A stretch of 32,690 nt of DNA from a virus, in the IMG/VR virus record IMGVR_UViG_3300050821_005168, positions 1 to 32,690 of that record. One strand, given 5' to 3'. Shown in pieces: positions 1 to 6,008 of the stretch. The first letter of the stretch is position 1. Every line of letters begins with the position of its first letter. The position numbers and the translations under genes are program-made. The notes under the pieces were generated by a model. It was not told where the DNA came from. It searched no databases and was given only the letters and a program-made list of their open reading frames with translations.

Positions 1-3
1 TTA

Positions 4-699
4 ATGCCATCGTATCCATGGGCGCACGACAGCGACGCTCTTATAAAAGAATACTCACAGGCCTTCGAGCAACCCATCCGCGACCTGATAGCGCAAGCGA
101 CCGCAGATGCGCTGGAAGCGGCGGCGCAACGAGTGCTCGACCTAGCTACCCTCGCTCCCGACATCGCTGCCAAGGCTAAAGAGCACGACGCGGCGCTGGT
201 GGCCGACTTGGCTATGCTGGTTAGGCGACTAATCAAACACTGCAAAGACGGTGATTCTGCAGCAGCGCAAGCCTTGGATTATCTACATCGCAAAGGATTG
301 GAGGGTTCACCATTGCGCAGAGAAACCGAAGCTCCAGAAAGATCGCCAGAGGTCCAAGAAATACTTAACGGGTTACGGAAGGATGATGACATAGACATCC
401 TTCGCAAACTCGAAGCCGAGAACGCCGCCCTGCGCTCGCAGCAACAAGAGCACGACGCCAAGATCAGGCGGGAAGCACAAGAGGAATATGCCGAGAAGCA
501 CGCCGAAGTTCACAGGCAGCAAATCCTCCTGCTGATGGGCGACAAGGACAAACTCAAAGAGCAATTGCGCACAATTCGCCGGGAAGCGTATCTGCGATGC
601 GCGGACCGCGCAGCCAACACCATTGCCTATCGAGACAATTTACTGCTAATGCGTGACGAGTTCCGCAAGTGGGCCAACGAAGCAGACGGAGGGGGATAA
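4..699 (+). CDS. Hypothetical coiled-coil phage protein
   Basis: A 231-residue, charged, almost wholly helical protein. The middle and C-terminal parts (about residues 120-200) are rich in Glu, Lys, Gln and Leu with heptad-like spacing, so a coiled coil is likely. There is no signal peptide or membrane segment and I do not recognise a family. The ATG overlaps a TAA at 2-4, which is probably the stop of a gene cut off by the window edge; the same TAATG overlap recurs at 2443-2447. The next gene starts at the base after its stop, so it belongs to the same dense + strand operon. Confidence 0.75.
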   Translation: MPSYPWAHDSDALIKEYSQAFEQPIRDLIAQATADALEAAAQRVLDLATLAPDIAAKAKEHDAALVADLAMLVRRLIKHCKDGDSAAAQALDYLHRKGLEGSPLRRETEAPERSPEVQEILNGLRKDDDIDILRKLEAENAALRSQQQEHDAKIRREAQEEYAEKHAEVHRQQILLLMGDKDKLKEQLRTIRREAYLRCADRAANTIAYRDNLLLMRDEFRKWANEADGGG

Positions 700-825
700 G
701 TGAGCACACTAGAATGGTATTTATATGGAGGATATTTCGGTTTGCTGATTGGCATTCTGATAGGAATTCCGATTGGCGCTTGGATGCGTGGCAGGCCCGC
801 GCCCAAGCCCGAGGGAAAGGAGTAG
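700..825 (+). CDS. Small single-span membrane protein, 41 aa
   Basis: A GTG directly after the preceding TAA opens a 41-codon frame. It encodes a short N terminus, a hydrophobic glycine-rich stretch (about residues 9-27, GLLIGILIGIPIGAW) and a basic/proline tail ending PKPEGKE. This looks like one transmembrane helix. The frame is tightly packed between two genes and ends just before the next ATG, with the GGAAAGGAG ribosome binding site of the next gene inside its last codons. Function unknown; small phage membrane proteins near a holin are often lysis accessories, but that is only context. Confidence 0.55.
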   Translation: MSTLEWYLYGGYFGLLIGILIGIPIGAWMRGRPAPKPEGKE

Positions 826-830
826 AGCGA

Positions 831-1541
831 ATGGGTGAATCTAAGAGCTTCCTAGCGCTGGAGCGCCTGATAAATGTAGTTGGTCGCCGACACGGTGTAT
901 ACCTGAAAGCGGCCCGCGCAGAGCTTGAGAAGGCAAGGGAGGTCTTAAGTGAGCGATTCCAGAAAGAAGCGATCTTGAAATGCGAATCAGCGCTTCCGGG
1001 TGAAGCGCAAGCAGAATCGTTCCCGCATCAGGGCGAAGAAACTGGCATTCGGGATGTCGGTGCCGGGGACGGGACGACGACATTAGCCGAGGCCAAGGTA
1101 GCGTGGATGGATAGCATCGCTTTTAGCGCAGAACTTAGCGATAAGCCAATCGTAAGCGTGTACGCCAACCGCCGTGCCTGCGAGCGGGGCAATCCGTGTA
1201 TCCGCTTATCGCGGGCTGATCCAGAAGAGACTTGGAAGTGTACCGCTATACGTGTCTACGTTTTCGATGCGGACAAATACGATAAATCTTACGCTAATCC
1301 GTGCGAGCGAGAAGATTGCGCGGCACAGCGAGAAGTACTCCAAGAATTAGCCAAAGAGAAGAGAGACCTGGACCTCGCGGTGCTGGAGGCGAGGATTGCG
1401 CAGACAGAGGCGTTTCAAGAGATACACGGAGATGATATAGACGGAGTGTTGCACATCAGGCAGCACTGCCGAGAGTGTAAGATTTTCGCAGCAACGCTGG
1501 CCGATCTCCAGAAGCAGAAGGCGCAGTTGGAGAAAGCCTAG
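831..1541 (+). CDS. Hypothetical protein with Cys pairs and coiled-coil C terminus
   Basis: I place the start at ATG 831 because AAAGGAG lies 8 nt upstream. The frame is open further upstream, but that part overlaps the two previous genes. The 236-residue product has a helical N-terminal region, a central segment with scattered Cys (RACERGNPC, CEREDC) and a C-terminal region with HCREC followed by a Gln/Lys-rich coiled coil. The Cys pairs could bind metal. No family recognised. It is a soluble protein in the early/lysis-side small gene cluster. Confidence 0.65.
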   Translation: MGESKSFLALERLINVVGRRHGVYLKAARAELEKAREVLSERFQKEAILKCESALPGEAQAESFPHQGEETGIRDVGAGDGTTTLAEAKVAWMDSIAFSAELSDKPIVSVYANRRACERGNPCIRLSRADPEETWKCTAIRVYVFDADKYDKSYANPCEREDCAAQREVLQELAKEKRDLDLAVLEARIAQTEAFQEIHGDDIDGVLHIRQHCRECKIFAATLADLQKQKAQLEKA

Positions 1542-1542
1542 C

Positions 1543-1716
1543 GTGAGATGCCCTAACTGCCGATCTGACAAAAGCAAGATCAAGATGAATTGGGCCGTGG
1601 AGTGGGTCATTATTAGGATTCGTAAATGCCTCGATTGCGGCAAGGAGTATGAGACTCAGGAGAAAGTAGCACCAAATGCGGACAAACTTAAGCCAACCTC
1701 TTGCACTCATACGTGA
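1543..1716 (+). CDS. Zinc-ribbon microprotein, NrdR-like N-terminal motif, 57 aa
   Basis: A GTG start 2 nt after the previous stop opens a 57-codon frame. It has CPNC at residues 3-6 and CLDC at residues 29-32, separated by a basic segment and followed by GKEYET. This spacing and the surrounding residues resemble the four-Cys zinc ribbon at the N terminus of NrdR-type regulators, without the ATP-cone. The four Cys are seen directly; zinc binding is inferred. A phage transcription modulator or nucleic-acid-binding protein is plausible. About 310 nt without a convincing gene follow it. Confidence 0.6.
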   Translation: MRCPNCRSDKSKIKMNWAVEWVIIRIRKCLDCGKEYETQEKVAPNADKLKPTSCTHT

Positions 1717-2026
1717 ATTACCGTATAGCTGAGCTACAACTAAATTACGGGGCTACGGTCCTTACCCCATACCACCTCTAGGTAGCCCCGATAATCTAGC
1801 TGGAATGCCCACCGTCAGGGCGGACGCGACGAGGCCATCGCGCTATTAGTCAGATACCAGCTTCCCAAAATCTTCCACTGAGCAAGAGACAGCGAAGAAA
1901 AGCCAATTTCGACCGTATTCGTGTGCGTGGATTCGAGCGATGGGAATGGCGCGCAATGAGTTCCCCGGCGCATCGCAAGAAAGAACCTGCACACATGATG
2001 GTGATGCAACTCTCGTAAGGAGCAAA
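1717..2026 (+). other. Gene-poor gap with an inverted repeat and a start-less open frame
   Basis: The longest stretch here without a convincing gene. It contains the 9-bp inverted repeat at 1748-1790. It also contains an open frame from 1800 to a TAA at 2016-2018, about 72 codons, encoding a basic protein with a KRQRRK run; its only usable starts are an internal GTG at 1923 or a CTG at 1800. The frame could be a decayed or unusually initiated gene, or chance. The last bases hold GTAAGGAG, the ribosome binding site of the gene at 2027. I found no tRNA cloverleaf on either strand. Confidence 0.5.
1748..1790. repeat. 9-bp perfect inverted repeat in intergenic gap
   Basis: CGGGGCTAC at 1748-1756 pairs perfectly with GTAGCCCCG at 1782-1790, leaving a 25-nt loop. 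Eight of the nine pairs, counted on either arm, include a strong GC core. There is no T-run after the 3' arm, so a classical intrinsic terminator is not supported. It could be an mRNA structure, a processing site or an operator at the junction between two gene groups. Confidence 0.5.
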
Positions 2027-2203
2027 ATGAATTATGTTTACGTAGGTGTAGCGTGTTTCGCAGCGGGCGCAATCGTGGCGCGTATCTACCTGGCACGCGC
2101 AATAAATGAAGTCAAAACTATCTGCCATGACACGCGAGGATTGGTTACGCTGACCCACGCCAAGCTCGATGCGCTGATGAGCGCGGCAAAGGCTAAGCTC
2201 TAG
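2027..2203 (+). CDS. Small N-terminally anchored membrane protein, 58 aa
   Basis: ATG 2027 is preferred over an upstream in-frame ATG because GTAAGGAG sits immediately upstream with good spacing and the upstream residues are not protein-like. The product begins with a hydrophobic segment (about residues 3-20, YVGVACFAAGAIVARIYL), followed by a helical soluble tail ending AKAKL. One N-terminal membrane span with a short helical tail fits a small holin, antiholin or truncated inner-membrane spanin. It lies two genes upstream of the three-TM holin, which supports a lysis-related role. Exact function unknown. Confidence 0.6.
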   Translation: MNYVYVGVACFAAGAIVARIYLARAINEVKTICHDTRGLVTLTHAKLDALMSAAKAKL

Positions 2204-2445
2204 TGTGCCTCGTTAGCGTAGTGACACAGGGAGCGATTGGTCAGTTGCCGCCCCTCAATAAGTGGCCAATGCAGCAAGTTTCGGAGATGCGCGAGGTTAT
2301 TCGGTTGCTTGAGAGCATAGATAGAAAGCTTGGCGCGAAGGACTGCGTTGACGAGACAAAAGAGAGCTTCTTGGCTGAGCTAGATAAGCGCGTCTCCGCA
2401 CTGGAACTAGAAACCGGCTTAATAGCCGAAGGTTCACCAACTTAA
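2203..2445 (+). CDS. Hypothetical helical protein between membrane protein and holin
   Basis: An 80-residue protein that starts with GTG sharing one base with the previous TAG (TAGTG) and ends in TAATG shared with the next gene. The C-terminal two thirds are charged and helical (REVIRLLESIDRK, LDKRVSALE), suggesting a short coiled coil. An internal in-frame GTG at 2221 is an alternative start. No family recognised. Its position between two membrane proteins of the lysis cluster hints at an accessory role, for example a spanin-like or antiholin partner, but the sequence does not show this. Confidence 0.6.
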   Translation: MCLVSVVTQGAIGQLPPLNKWPMQQVSEMREVIRLLESIDRKLGAKDCVDETKESFLAELDKRVSALELETGLIAEGSPT

Positions 2446-2984
2446 TGCCAAACGTAATCGGCTTCCTGCGTAAGGCGTTCCCGTATATCAGCGCTGCCGC
2501 GCAATTCGGAGGGCCGCTAGGCACGCTTGCAGCTAGTGCCGTTGGTCAAGCGCTTGGCGTCAATAAGCCCCCAGATCCTACCGTTGACGCGATCTCGACG
2601 GCTATTGCTAGTGCAACGCCAGACCAAATGGTTGCGCTTAAGCAGGCCGAGCTGGACGTACAGACCAAACTCGCGCAATTAGGCTTCCAAGACGCGGAAG
2701 AACTCGCCTCACTCGCTGACCAAGACACAGCTAACGCTAGGGCGCGCCAGATTGCCTTGCGCGATAGGATGCCTGCTTTTCTCGCAAGTGGAGTGACGCT
2801 AGGCTTCTTTGGCACGCTTTACCTGCTATCTCGCGGCGTAAACCCACAAGCCCATGATGTGATGCTGACAATGGTAGGGGCATTGGGCACGGCATGGATT
2901 AGCGTGGTGGGCTACTATTTCGGCTCCAGTGCGGGTTCCGCGAGAAAGACTGAGATACTCGCCAATGGTAATGGCCATGCTTAA
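2445..2984 (+). CDS. Holin of the GTA-type three-TM family
   Basis: This 179-residue protein matches the layout of the phage/GTA holin_3TM family: an N-terminal Ala/Gly-rich hydrophobic stretch (about 14-40), a central amphipathic helical region containing LKQAELD and the DTANARARQIALRDR block, then two clear membrane segments (about 109-129 and 138-160). It ends with the family-typical YYFGSSAGSARKTE. Such holins permeabilise the inner membrane so that lysis can proceed. It overlaps both neighbours by a few bases. No endolysin is recognisable next to it, so the muralytic enzyme is probably elsewhere or divergent. Confidence 0.8.
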   Translation: MPNVIGFLRKAFPYISAAAQFGGPLGTLAASAVGQALGVNKPPDPTVDAISTAIASATPDQMVALKQAELDVQTKLAQLGFQDAEELASLADQDTANARARQIALRDRMPAFLASGVTLGFFGTLYLLSRGVNPQAHDVMLTMVGALGTAWISVVGYYFGSSAGSARKTEILANGNGHA

Positions 2985-3162
2985 GATTGACCCCGTTCCC
3001 ACAGGGCTAAGTGCTGGCATATATACCATTGCTTGCGAGTGTGGGTGGGAAGCGGTTTTTGTTCTGCCAGAAGAACAGCCACATTATGAAGGCGCTATCT
3101 TTCGCCACCTAGCCGAAATACATGGTTTAGAGTTGCCAATGCTTACGGTGACTTGCCACTGA
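2977..3162 (+). CDS. Small C2H2-type putative zinc-binding protein, 61 aa
   Basis: I choose ATG 2977, which overlaps the holin stop by 8 nt, because upstream codons read inside the holin gene. The product has CEC at residues 20-22 and HLAEIH at residues 44-49, a C-x-C / H-x4-H arrangement like a compact zinc finger. Function unknown. It is the first of several adjacent small Cys/His proteins. Confidence 0.55.
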   Translation: MLKIDPVPTGLSAGIYTIACECGWEAVFVLPEEQPHYEGAIFRHLAEIHGLELPMLTVTCH

Positions 3163-3181
3163 TGAATTTTTGGGAGGCAAT

Positions 3182-3409
3182 ATGAACGAGAAACAAAGCA
3201 CTACTGGTTACTGGCCGCAGTTCTCACCTTGTCCTGGGTGTGGGCGGTGCCCAGTTTGCGGTCGTGGGCAGATCGCGCGACCATACTACCCATACCAACC
3301 CATATGGATAGTGGACAACCAGCCGAGTATCACATGGGGCATAAACGTAACTGTCGGCGCAGCCGGTAACACGCTGCCCTATATCCAGACCTCTCAGAAT
3401 ATGGCGTGA
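3182..3409 (+). CDS. Cys-rich zinc-ribbon-like small protein, 75 aa
   Basis: ATG 3182 follows GGGAGG with ideal spacing, so it is preferred to an in-frame upstream start. The N-terminal part carries a dense cluster (CPGCGRCPVCG, about residues 17-27), typical of a zinc knuckle. The rest is rich in Tyr, Pro and Trp (residues 34-52), then small and polar. Known function: none that I recognise. The dedicated strong ribosome binding site suggests substantial expression. Confidence 0.6.
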   Translation: MNEKQSTTGYWPQFSPCPGCGRCPVCGRGQIARPYYPYQPIWIVDNQPSITWGINVTVGAAGNTLPYIQTSQNMA

Positions 3410-3431
3410 TGCGCGTATACGTCACCGATTG

Positions 3432-3701
3432 ATGCGCTGGACTCTCGCCCTAATTGCGCTGGCAGTGAGCATGTTTATAGCGACGTTCTTTGTACGCGCT
3501 TACGCGCAAGATGAAGAATCACCAATCGTTTCATGCGATAACAGCGACAGGCCCGACACAGCAACAAGGCTGCATAACTGTAAATGTGAAAGAACCACAG
3601 CCGAGTGCGATACGGACCGCGAAAAGGTCACAATGAGCAACAAATGCGGCAAGTATTGCGACGAAAAGGCTTGCGCCTGCGAAAACCATCAATGCAGCTA
3701 G
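3432..3701 (+). CDS. Secreted Cys-rich protein with Sec signal peptide, 89 aa
   Basis: Starting at ATG 3432 (a TTG lies one codon upstream), the product opens with a signal peptide. It has a basic N terminus, a hydrophobic core (TLALIALAVSMFIATFF) and a likely signal peptidase I site after AYA, leaving Gln as the first mature residue. The mature part of about 64 residues holds nine Cys, five in the last 18 residues (KCGKYCDEKACACENHQC), which resembles a metallothionein-like or disulfide-bonded peptide. It is predicted to act outside the cytoplasm. Function unknown; a host-envelope effector or accessory lysis factor are possibilities. Confidence 0.65.
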   Translation: MRWTLALIALAVSMFIATFFVRAYAQDEESPIVSCDNSDRPDTATRLHNCKCERTTAECDTDREKVTMSNKCGKYCDEKACACENHQCS

Positions 3702-3898
3702 AGACTTACGGAGAAGCCACGCTCCCGTGCGGTTGTATTGTGCGCTATGCGGGGGAAATGATGTATTCGCTGTGCGCTTTCCATGAAAGCGATGGTGGGT
3801 CGCCGTGGTCTCTCTGTTGCTATCTAAGGAGATGGCACAGGCGGAATGAGGCGCTAGCCGCCATGCCGATCACTAAGACTTCGGTTTGCAAAGACTAA
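3692..3898 (+). CDS. Small CGC/CxxH phage protein, 68 aa
   Basis: ATG 3692 overlaps the previous TAG (ATGCAGCTAG), a coupling arrangement like its neighbours. The product carries LPCGC (residues 11-15) and CAFH (residues 32-35), a C-x-C / C-x2-H pattern common among tiny phage zinc-ribbon-like proteins, then CC further on. An open extension upstream is rejected because it lies inside the preceding gene. Likely cytoplasmic and metal-binding; function unknown. Confidence 0.55.
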   Translation: MQLETYGEATLPCGCIVRYAGEMMYSLCAFHESDGGSPWSLCCYLRRWHRRNEALAAMPITKTSVCKD

Positions 3899-4131
3899 TT
3901 GCTCCACAATATCACTTAGGCGAGCAGGGCGAGATACTCGAAGTCTTATGGGCGGGAGGCGAGATATTGCCAAGTTACCCAACAGGCTCAAGCTTAGAGA
4001 CCAAAGAGGGCGAAACTAAGTATTGGGGATCTAGCAACATCGTCAGGCCGGGGGCGAGCAAGCGCAGCAAGGCACGCAGGCAAATGGTAGACAGAGCACA
4101 ACGCAACGGTGCAGCCAGGTGCTCAAGGTAA
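3886..4131 (+). CDS. Hypothetical protein, TTG start, 81 aa
   Basis: A TTG at 3886 overlaps the preceding gene by 13 nt and gives an 81-residue product that reads like a real protein: an acidic N-terminal half (GEQGEILEVLWAGGEIL) and a strongly basic C-terminal half (SKRSKARRQMVDRAQR). No other frame is open across this interval. There is no good ribosome binding site and no recognised domain, so the start is uncertain. Confidence 0.5.
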   Translation: MQRLIAPQYHLGEQGEILEVLWAGGEILPSYPTGSSLETKEGETKYWGSSNIVRPGASKRSKARRQMVDRAQRNGAARCSR

Positions 4132-4295
4132 TTGCGCTCATGCTTATGCTAAATGCTTGCAGTGCAAGAACCTACGTATCAGGTCAGCATCAATTACCAA
4201 CTCTCTCATGTGGCGTAATCAGGCTAGGCCAGAGACTTCAAACCGTTTGTTGCTACGAGGACAACGCCGGAGTAGCGCATTGCAAATTCGAATAA
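4119..4295 (+). CDS. Putative lipoprotein, 58 aa (outer-membrane spanin candidate)
   Basis: A GTG at 4119 overlaps the previous gene by 13 nt and opens a 58-codon frame. Its product begins MLKVIALMLMLNACS: a short hydrophobic core followed by a lipobox, with Cys at residue 14 as the predicted lipidation site. The mature peptide of about 45 residues has four more Cys. A tiny lipoprotein close to a holin is the hallmark of an outer-membrane spanin (Rz1-like), though proline enrichment is low. It is followed by a second lipoprotein, whose ribosome binding site overlaps its stop. Confidence 0.6.
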   Translation: MLKVIALMLMLNACSARTYVSGQHQLPTLSCGVIRLGQRLQTVCCYEDNAGVAHCKFE

Positions 4296-4305
4296 GGAGC
4301 GCAAA

Positions 4306-4566
4306 ATGAAGAAACTACTGAGCTTGTGTATTCTGATAACTGGCTGCGCAGTCGCCAAGGTGCCTGTCAAGGTCGGGAAGGCAGTAACACCGCCAATTGC
4401 TATTCCGGTCACAAAGGCAACGGCTAAGGTAGGCGGAAACGTAGTCAAAGAATCAGTGATGCTGCCCGTTCGCGTAGTGAAGGACTCAGTGCCAAAGGCA
4501 AAGACGCAAGCAGCGAAACACGCGCCAAAGGCAGAGCTGAAGAAGCAAGAGAAGCATAGCAAGTAA
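4306..4566 (+). CDS. Putative lipoprotein, 86 aa, Lys/Val-rich
   Basis: ATG 4306 follows AAGGAGC at good spacing. The product starts MKKLLSLCILITGCAV, a lipoprotein signal with lipobox ITGC (Cys at residue 14). The mature part is basic, Val/Lys/Ala-rich and low complexity (VKVGKAV, KVGGNVVKES), ending in a Lys-rich tail. It would be anchored to a membrane by lipid and could contact negatively charged envelope polymers. With the lipoprotein just upstream it may form a lysis/spanin set or a surface-modification pair. The function is not shown by sequence. Confidence 0.65.
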   Translation: MKKLLSLCILITGCAVAKVPVKVGKAVTPPIAIPVTKATAKVGGNVVKESVMLPVRVVKDSVPKAKTQAAKHAPKAELKKQEKHSK

Positions 4567-4578
4567 CAGTACTTAGCT

Positions 4579-4998
4579 ATGTCTAATCGTACTGATAACT
4601 TACAGGCCTTCGCCAAGCGCATAGAAGCAAGAATGCTCAAAGGCAAAAGCCCTGTAGCAATGGAGCAATTGATTTGCAGGCTGCTAAGCGGCAAAGACCC
4701 TCGAATAGCGTCTGCAATGGCTTCAAAGTGGACCGAATGGCGCTATGGCAGAGTCCCCGAGACACCAAGCATAACCATTAACAATCAGCCCATTATGGTC
4801 ATGTCCGGCTATACGAATGACAGAATCAAAGCACTTAAGCGAGGAACGCTGGAATTAGCTTCGCAGAATTGCATCGAGAATGAGCTGGAAACTAAGTCAA
4901 TCGAAGCGAACGACTCATCTGCTACAAATGTAATAGATAGCGAAACGACTCATGTAGTAGGAGTCAAACAAGGCGAAACGGAAGGTCTAGTACGTTGA
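4579..4998 (+). CDS. Hypothetical protein, possible terminase small subunit
   Basis: A 139-residue protein with a helical N-terminal 60 residues (KRIEARMLKGKSPVAMEQLICRLL) and the segment DPRIASAMASKWTEWRYGRVPE, which recalls the C-terminal part of small terminase subunits that reads like 'A...W.E.RYGK'. The C-terminal 50 residues are Ser/Thr/Glu-rich and probably disordered. Its position about 1 kb upstream of TerL also fits. The assignment is tentative; a DNA-binding helix-turn-helix is not clear by eye. Confidence 0.45.
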   Translation: MSNRTDNLQAFAKRIEARMLKGKSPVAMEQLICRLLSGKDPRIASAMASKWTEWRYGRVPETPSITINNQPIMVMSGYTNDRIKALKRGTLELASQNCIENELETKSIEANDSSATNVIDSETTHVVGVKQGETEGLVR

Positions 4999-5059
4999 CC
5001 AGTTCGTACCTAATTCAGTTATCTTGTTTGTTTGGTGTTATTTGCGCAGGACTAGTACG
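4990..5059 (+). promoter_or_regulatory. Possible promoter/operator before the ribbon-helix-helix gene
   Basis: This spans the longest non-coding stretch between 4.6 kb and the capsid gene. CTAGTACG occurs twice (4987-4994 and 5052-5059), and CGTAC at 5005-5009 is inverted relative to GTACG at 4990-4994, so GTACG half-sites recur. TTGACC (4995-5000) resembles a -35 box; TATCTT (5020-5025) is a poor -10 at 19 nt. Repeats around a promoter directly before a ribbon-helix-helix gene suggest autoregulation. All of this is read by eye. Confidence 0.3.
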
Positions 5060-5067
5060 GTAACAGA

Positions 5068-5490
5068 ATGATGGTTATCAACGACAGCTTTGATTATCAG
5101 GTGGAAACAACCGGGATACAGGGTCGGAGTGACTCCCGCGATTCAGTCGGGGCTTTCGTACCTACCGCGCACGCACTTTCTTCTCAATCTGAATCTGTAC
5201 ACACATCCAGTTCTTGTACACACACGCAAAGAATCGACCTACGGGTATCGGAAACCGAACTTGCGAACTGGAAACGCCTCGCCAAAGAAGCCGGGGTGGG
5301 TCTCTCCGAATGGATACGCCGTAGATGTAACGGGCCGGGTGCCATATCGCTGAAATTGGCAGAAGATCGTGGACTCACCACGCTACCCAAAACTGTACAC
5401 ACAAAGCAGAAAACAGCGAAAGCTTGCGTACATGGCACCGAGAAGGGCTTCAACTGCTGGCAATGTGGCGGAGTTGCGAAGGTCGAATGA
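5068..5490 (+). CDS. Ribbon-helix-helix DNA-binding protein with Cys-rich tail
   Basis: A 140-residue protein. Residues 55-87 form a ribbon-helix-helix unit: a short beta strand (RIDLRVS), helix one (ETELANWKRLAKEAG) and helix two (LSEWIRRRC). This is the layout used by MobC/NikA-type relaxosome accessory proteins and by Arc-like repressors. A Ser/Thr-rich, probably disordered arm precedes it, and the C terminus holds CVHG and CWQCGG, a possible zinc knuckle. It may regulate the adjoining packaging genes or help terminase choose DNA. The start is ATG 5068 or the next codon, 5071. Repeats lie upstream. Confidence 0.65.
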   Translation: MMVINDSFDYQVETTGIQGRSDSRDSVGAFVPTAHALSSQSESVHTSSSCTHTQRIDLRVSETELANWKRLAKEAGVGLSEWIRRRCNGPGAISLKLAEDRGLTTLPKTVHTKQKTAKACVHGTEKGFNCWQCGGVAKVE

Positions 5491-5759
5491 GCCGTACATA
5501 CCAGATTTCGACCCGCACCATGCTTTCCCATATTTCCAAGCTCAATTTGCAGCAAGGCGACGTAATCGTGTGCAGCGACTACCAGACGCTGGATTACCTA
5601 TCGCGCGTGCAATTGCCGCTTGGCTTTACCGTTCCGTTGGTTTTCTCGCCTAATGGCGTAGAAAAGCTTAACCGGCAGGATTTGCTGAACCTGATCGAAC
5701 AGCTAGACCAAGCGCCCGAGACCCCCGCTTCCGTGGAAATGCCCTCAGCTCCGCTATGA
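5487..5759 (+). CDS. Hypothetical protein, 90 aa
   Basis: ATG 5487 overlaps the previous TGA (ATGA), so I prefer it over an upstream in-frame start inside the neighbouring gene. The product is mixed alpha/beta (LQQGDVIVCSDYQTLDYL, LPLGFTVPLVFSPNG), with a helical LLNLIEQLD segment and a proline-rich tail. No family recognised. It is coupled at both ends and lies in the packaging-gene approach. Confidence 0.6.
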   Translation: MSRTYQISTRTMLSHISKLNLQQGDVIVCSDYQTLDYLSRVQLPLGFTVPLVFSPNGVEKLNRQDLLNLIEQLDQAPETPASVEMPSAPL

Positions 5760-5929
5760 AGGTAATGCTCCTTGAGGTTAATAAGCCGATCGATCACAAC
5801 CCTGGCAATCCTCCGGTGTCTCTTATTAATGCGCGCGATCCGTATAAGGGCTGGCGGGAATTTCACTTTACGGGCCGCTTCACGTCAGATGGGTGGCCTA
5901 TCTATAGCGAGAAGGTAGCCCACGCCTAA
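5756..5929 (+). CDS. Small hypothetical protein upstream of TerL, 57 aa
   Basis: ATG 5756 overlaps the previous TGA and opens 57 codons, ending at TAA 5927-5929. The product is compact and aromatic (GWREFHFTGRF, DGWPIYSEKV). Its end overlaps the start of the TerL reading frame, which is open from 5919 in the +1 frame relative to this gene. It could therefore be a separate small gene, or the upstream part of a +1 frameshifted TerL. No known family recognised. Confidence 0.5.
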   Translation: MKVMLLEVNKPIDHNPGNPPVSLINARDPYKGWREFHFTGRFTSDGWPIYSEKVAHA

Positions 5930-6008
5930 AGCTGCCGCCCCGCAAATTGTCTTTGAACCTGCCTCTGAAACCCAGGCCGACTACATTTGGAACACCAAGC
6001 GCGAATCT

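Noticed and set aside
669-830. Upstream extension of the frame ending at 1541
   Set aside because: It overlaps both the end of the first gene and the 700-825 frame, and ATG 831 has a good AAAGGAG, so I start there.
1347-1710. Two minus-strand open frames
   Set aside because: They are antisense to the 831 and 1543 genes, have no ribosome binding site and look low-complexity Leu-rich.
1717-2026. tRNA or other structured RNA in the gap
   Set aside because: No cloverleaf with T and anticodon arms could be built by eye; only the 9-bp stem is clear.
1815-2158. Minus-strand open frames over the intergenic gap
   Set aside because: Composition is not protein-like, they overlap a better + strand start, and no promoter is seen.
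4109-4309. A + strand open frame over the lipoprotein gene
   Set aside because: Its product lacks any signal or domain, while the other + strand frame gives a lipobox protein with better coupling.
4224-4694. Minus-strand frame of 156 codons
   Set aside because: Antisense to the clear lipoprotein at 4306; its hydrophobic look comes from the complement of Lys/Ala codons.
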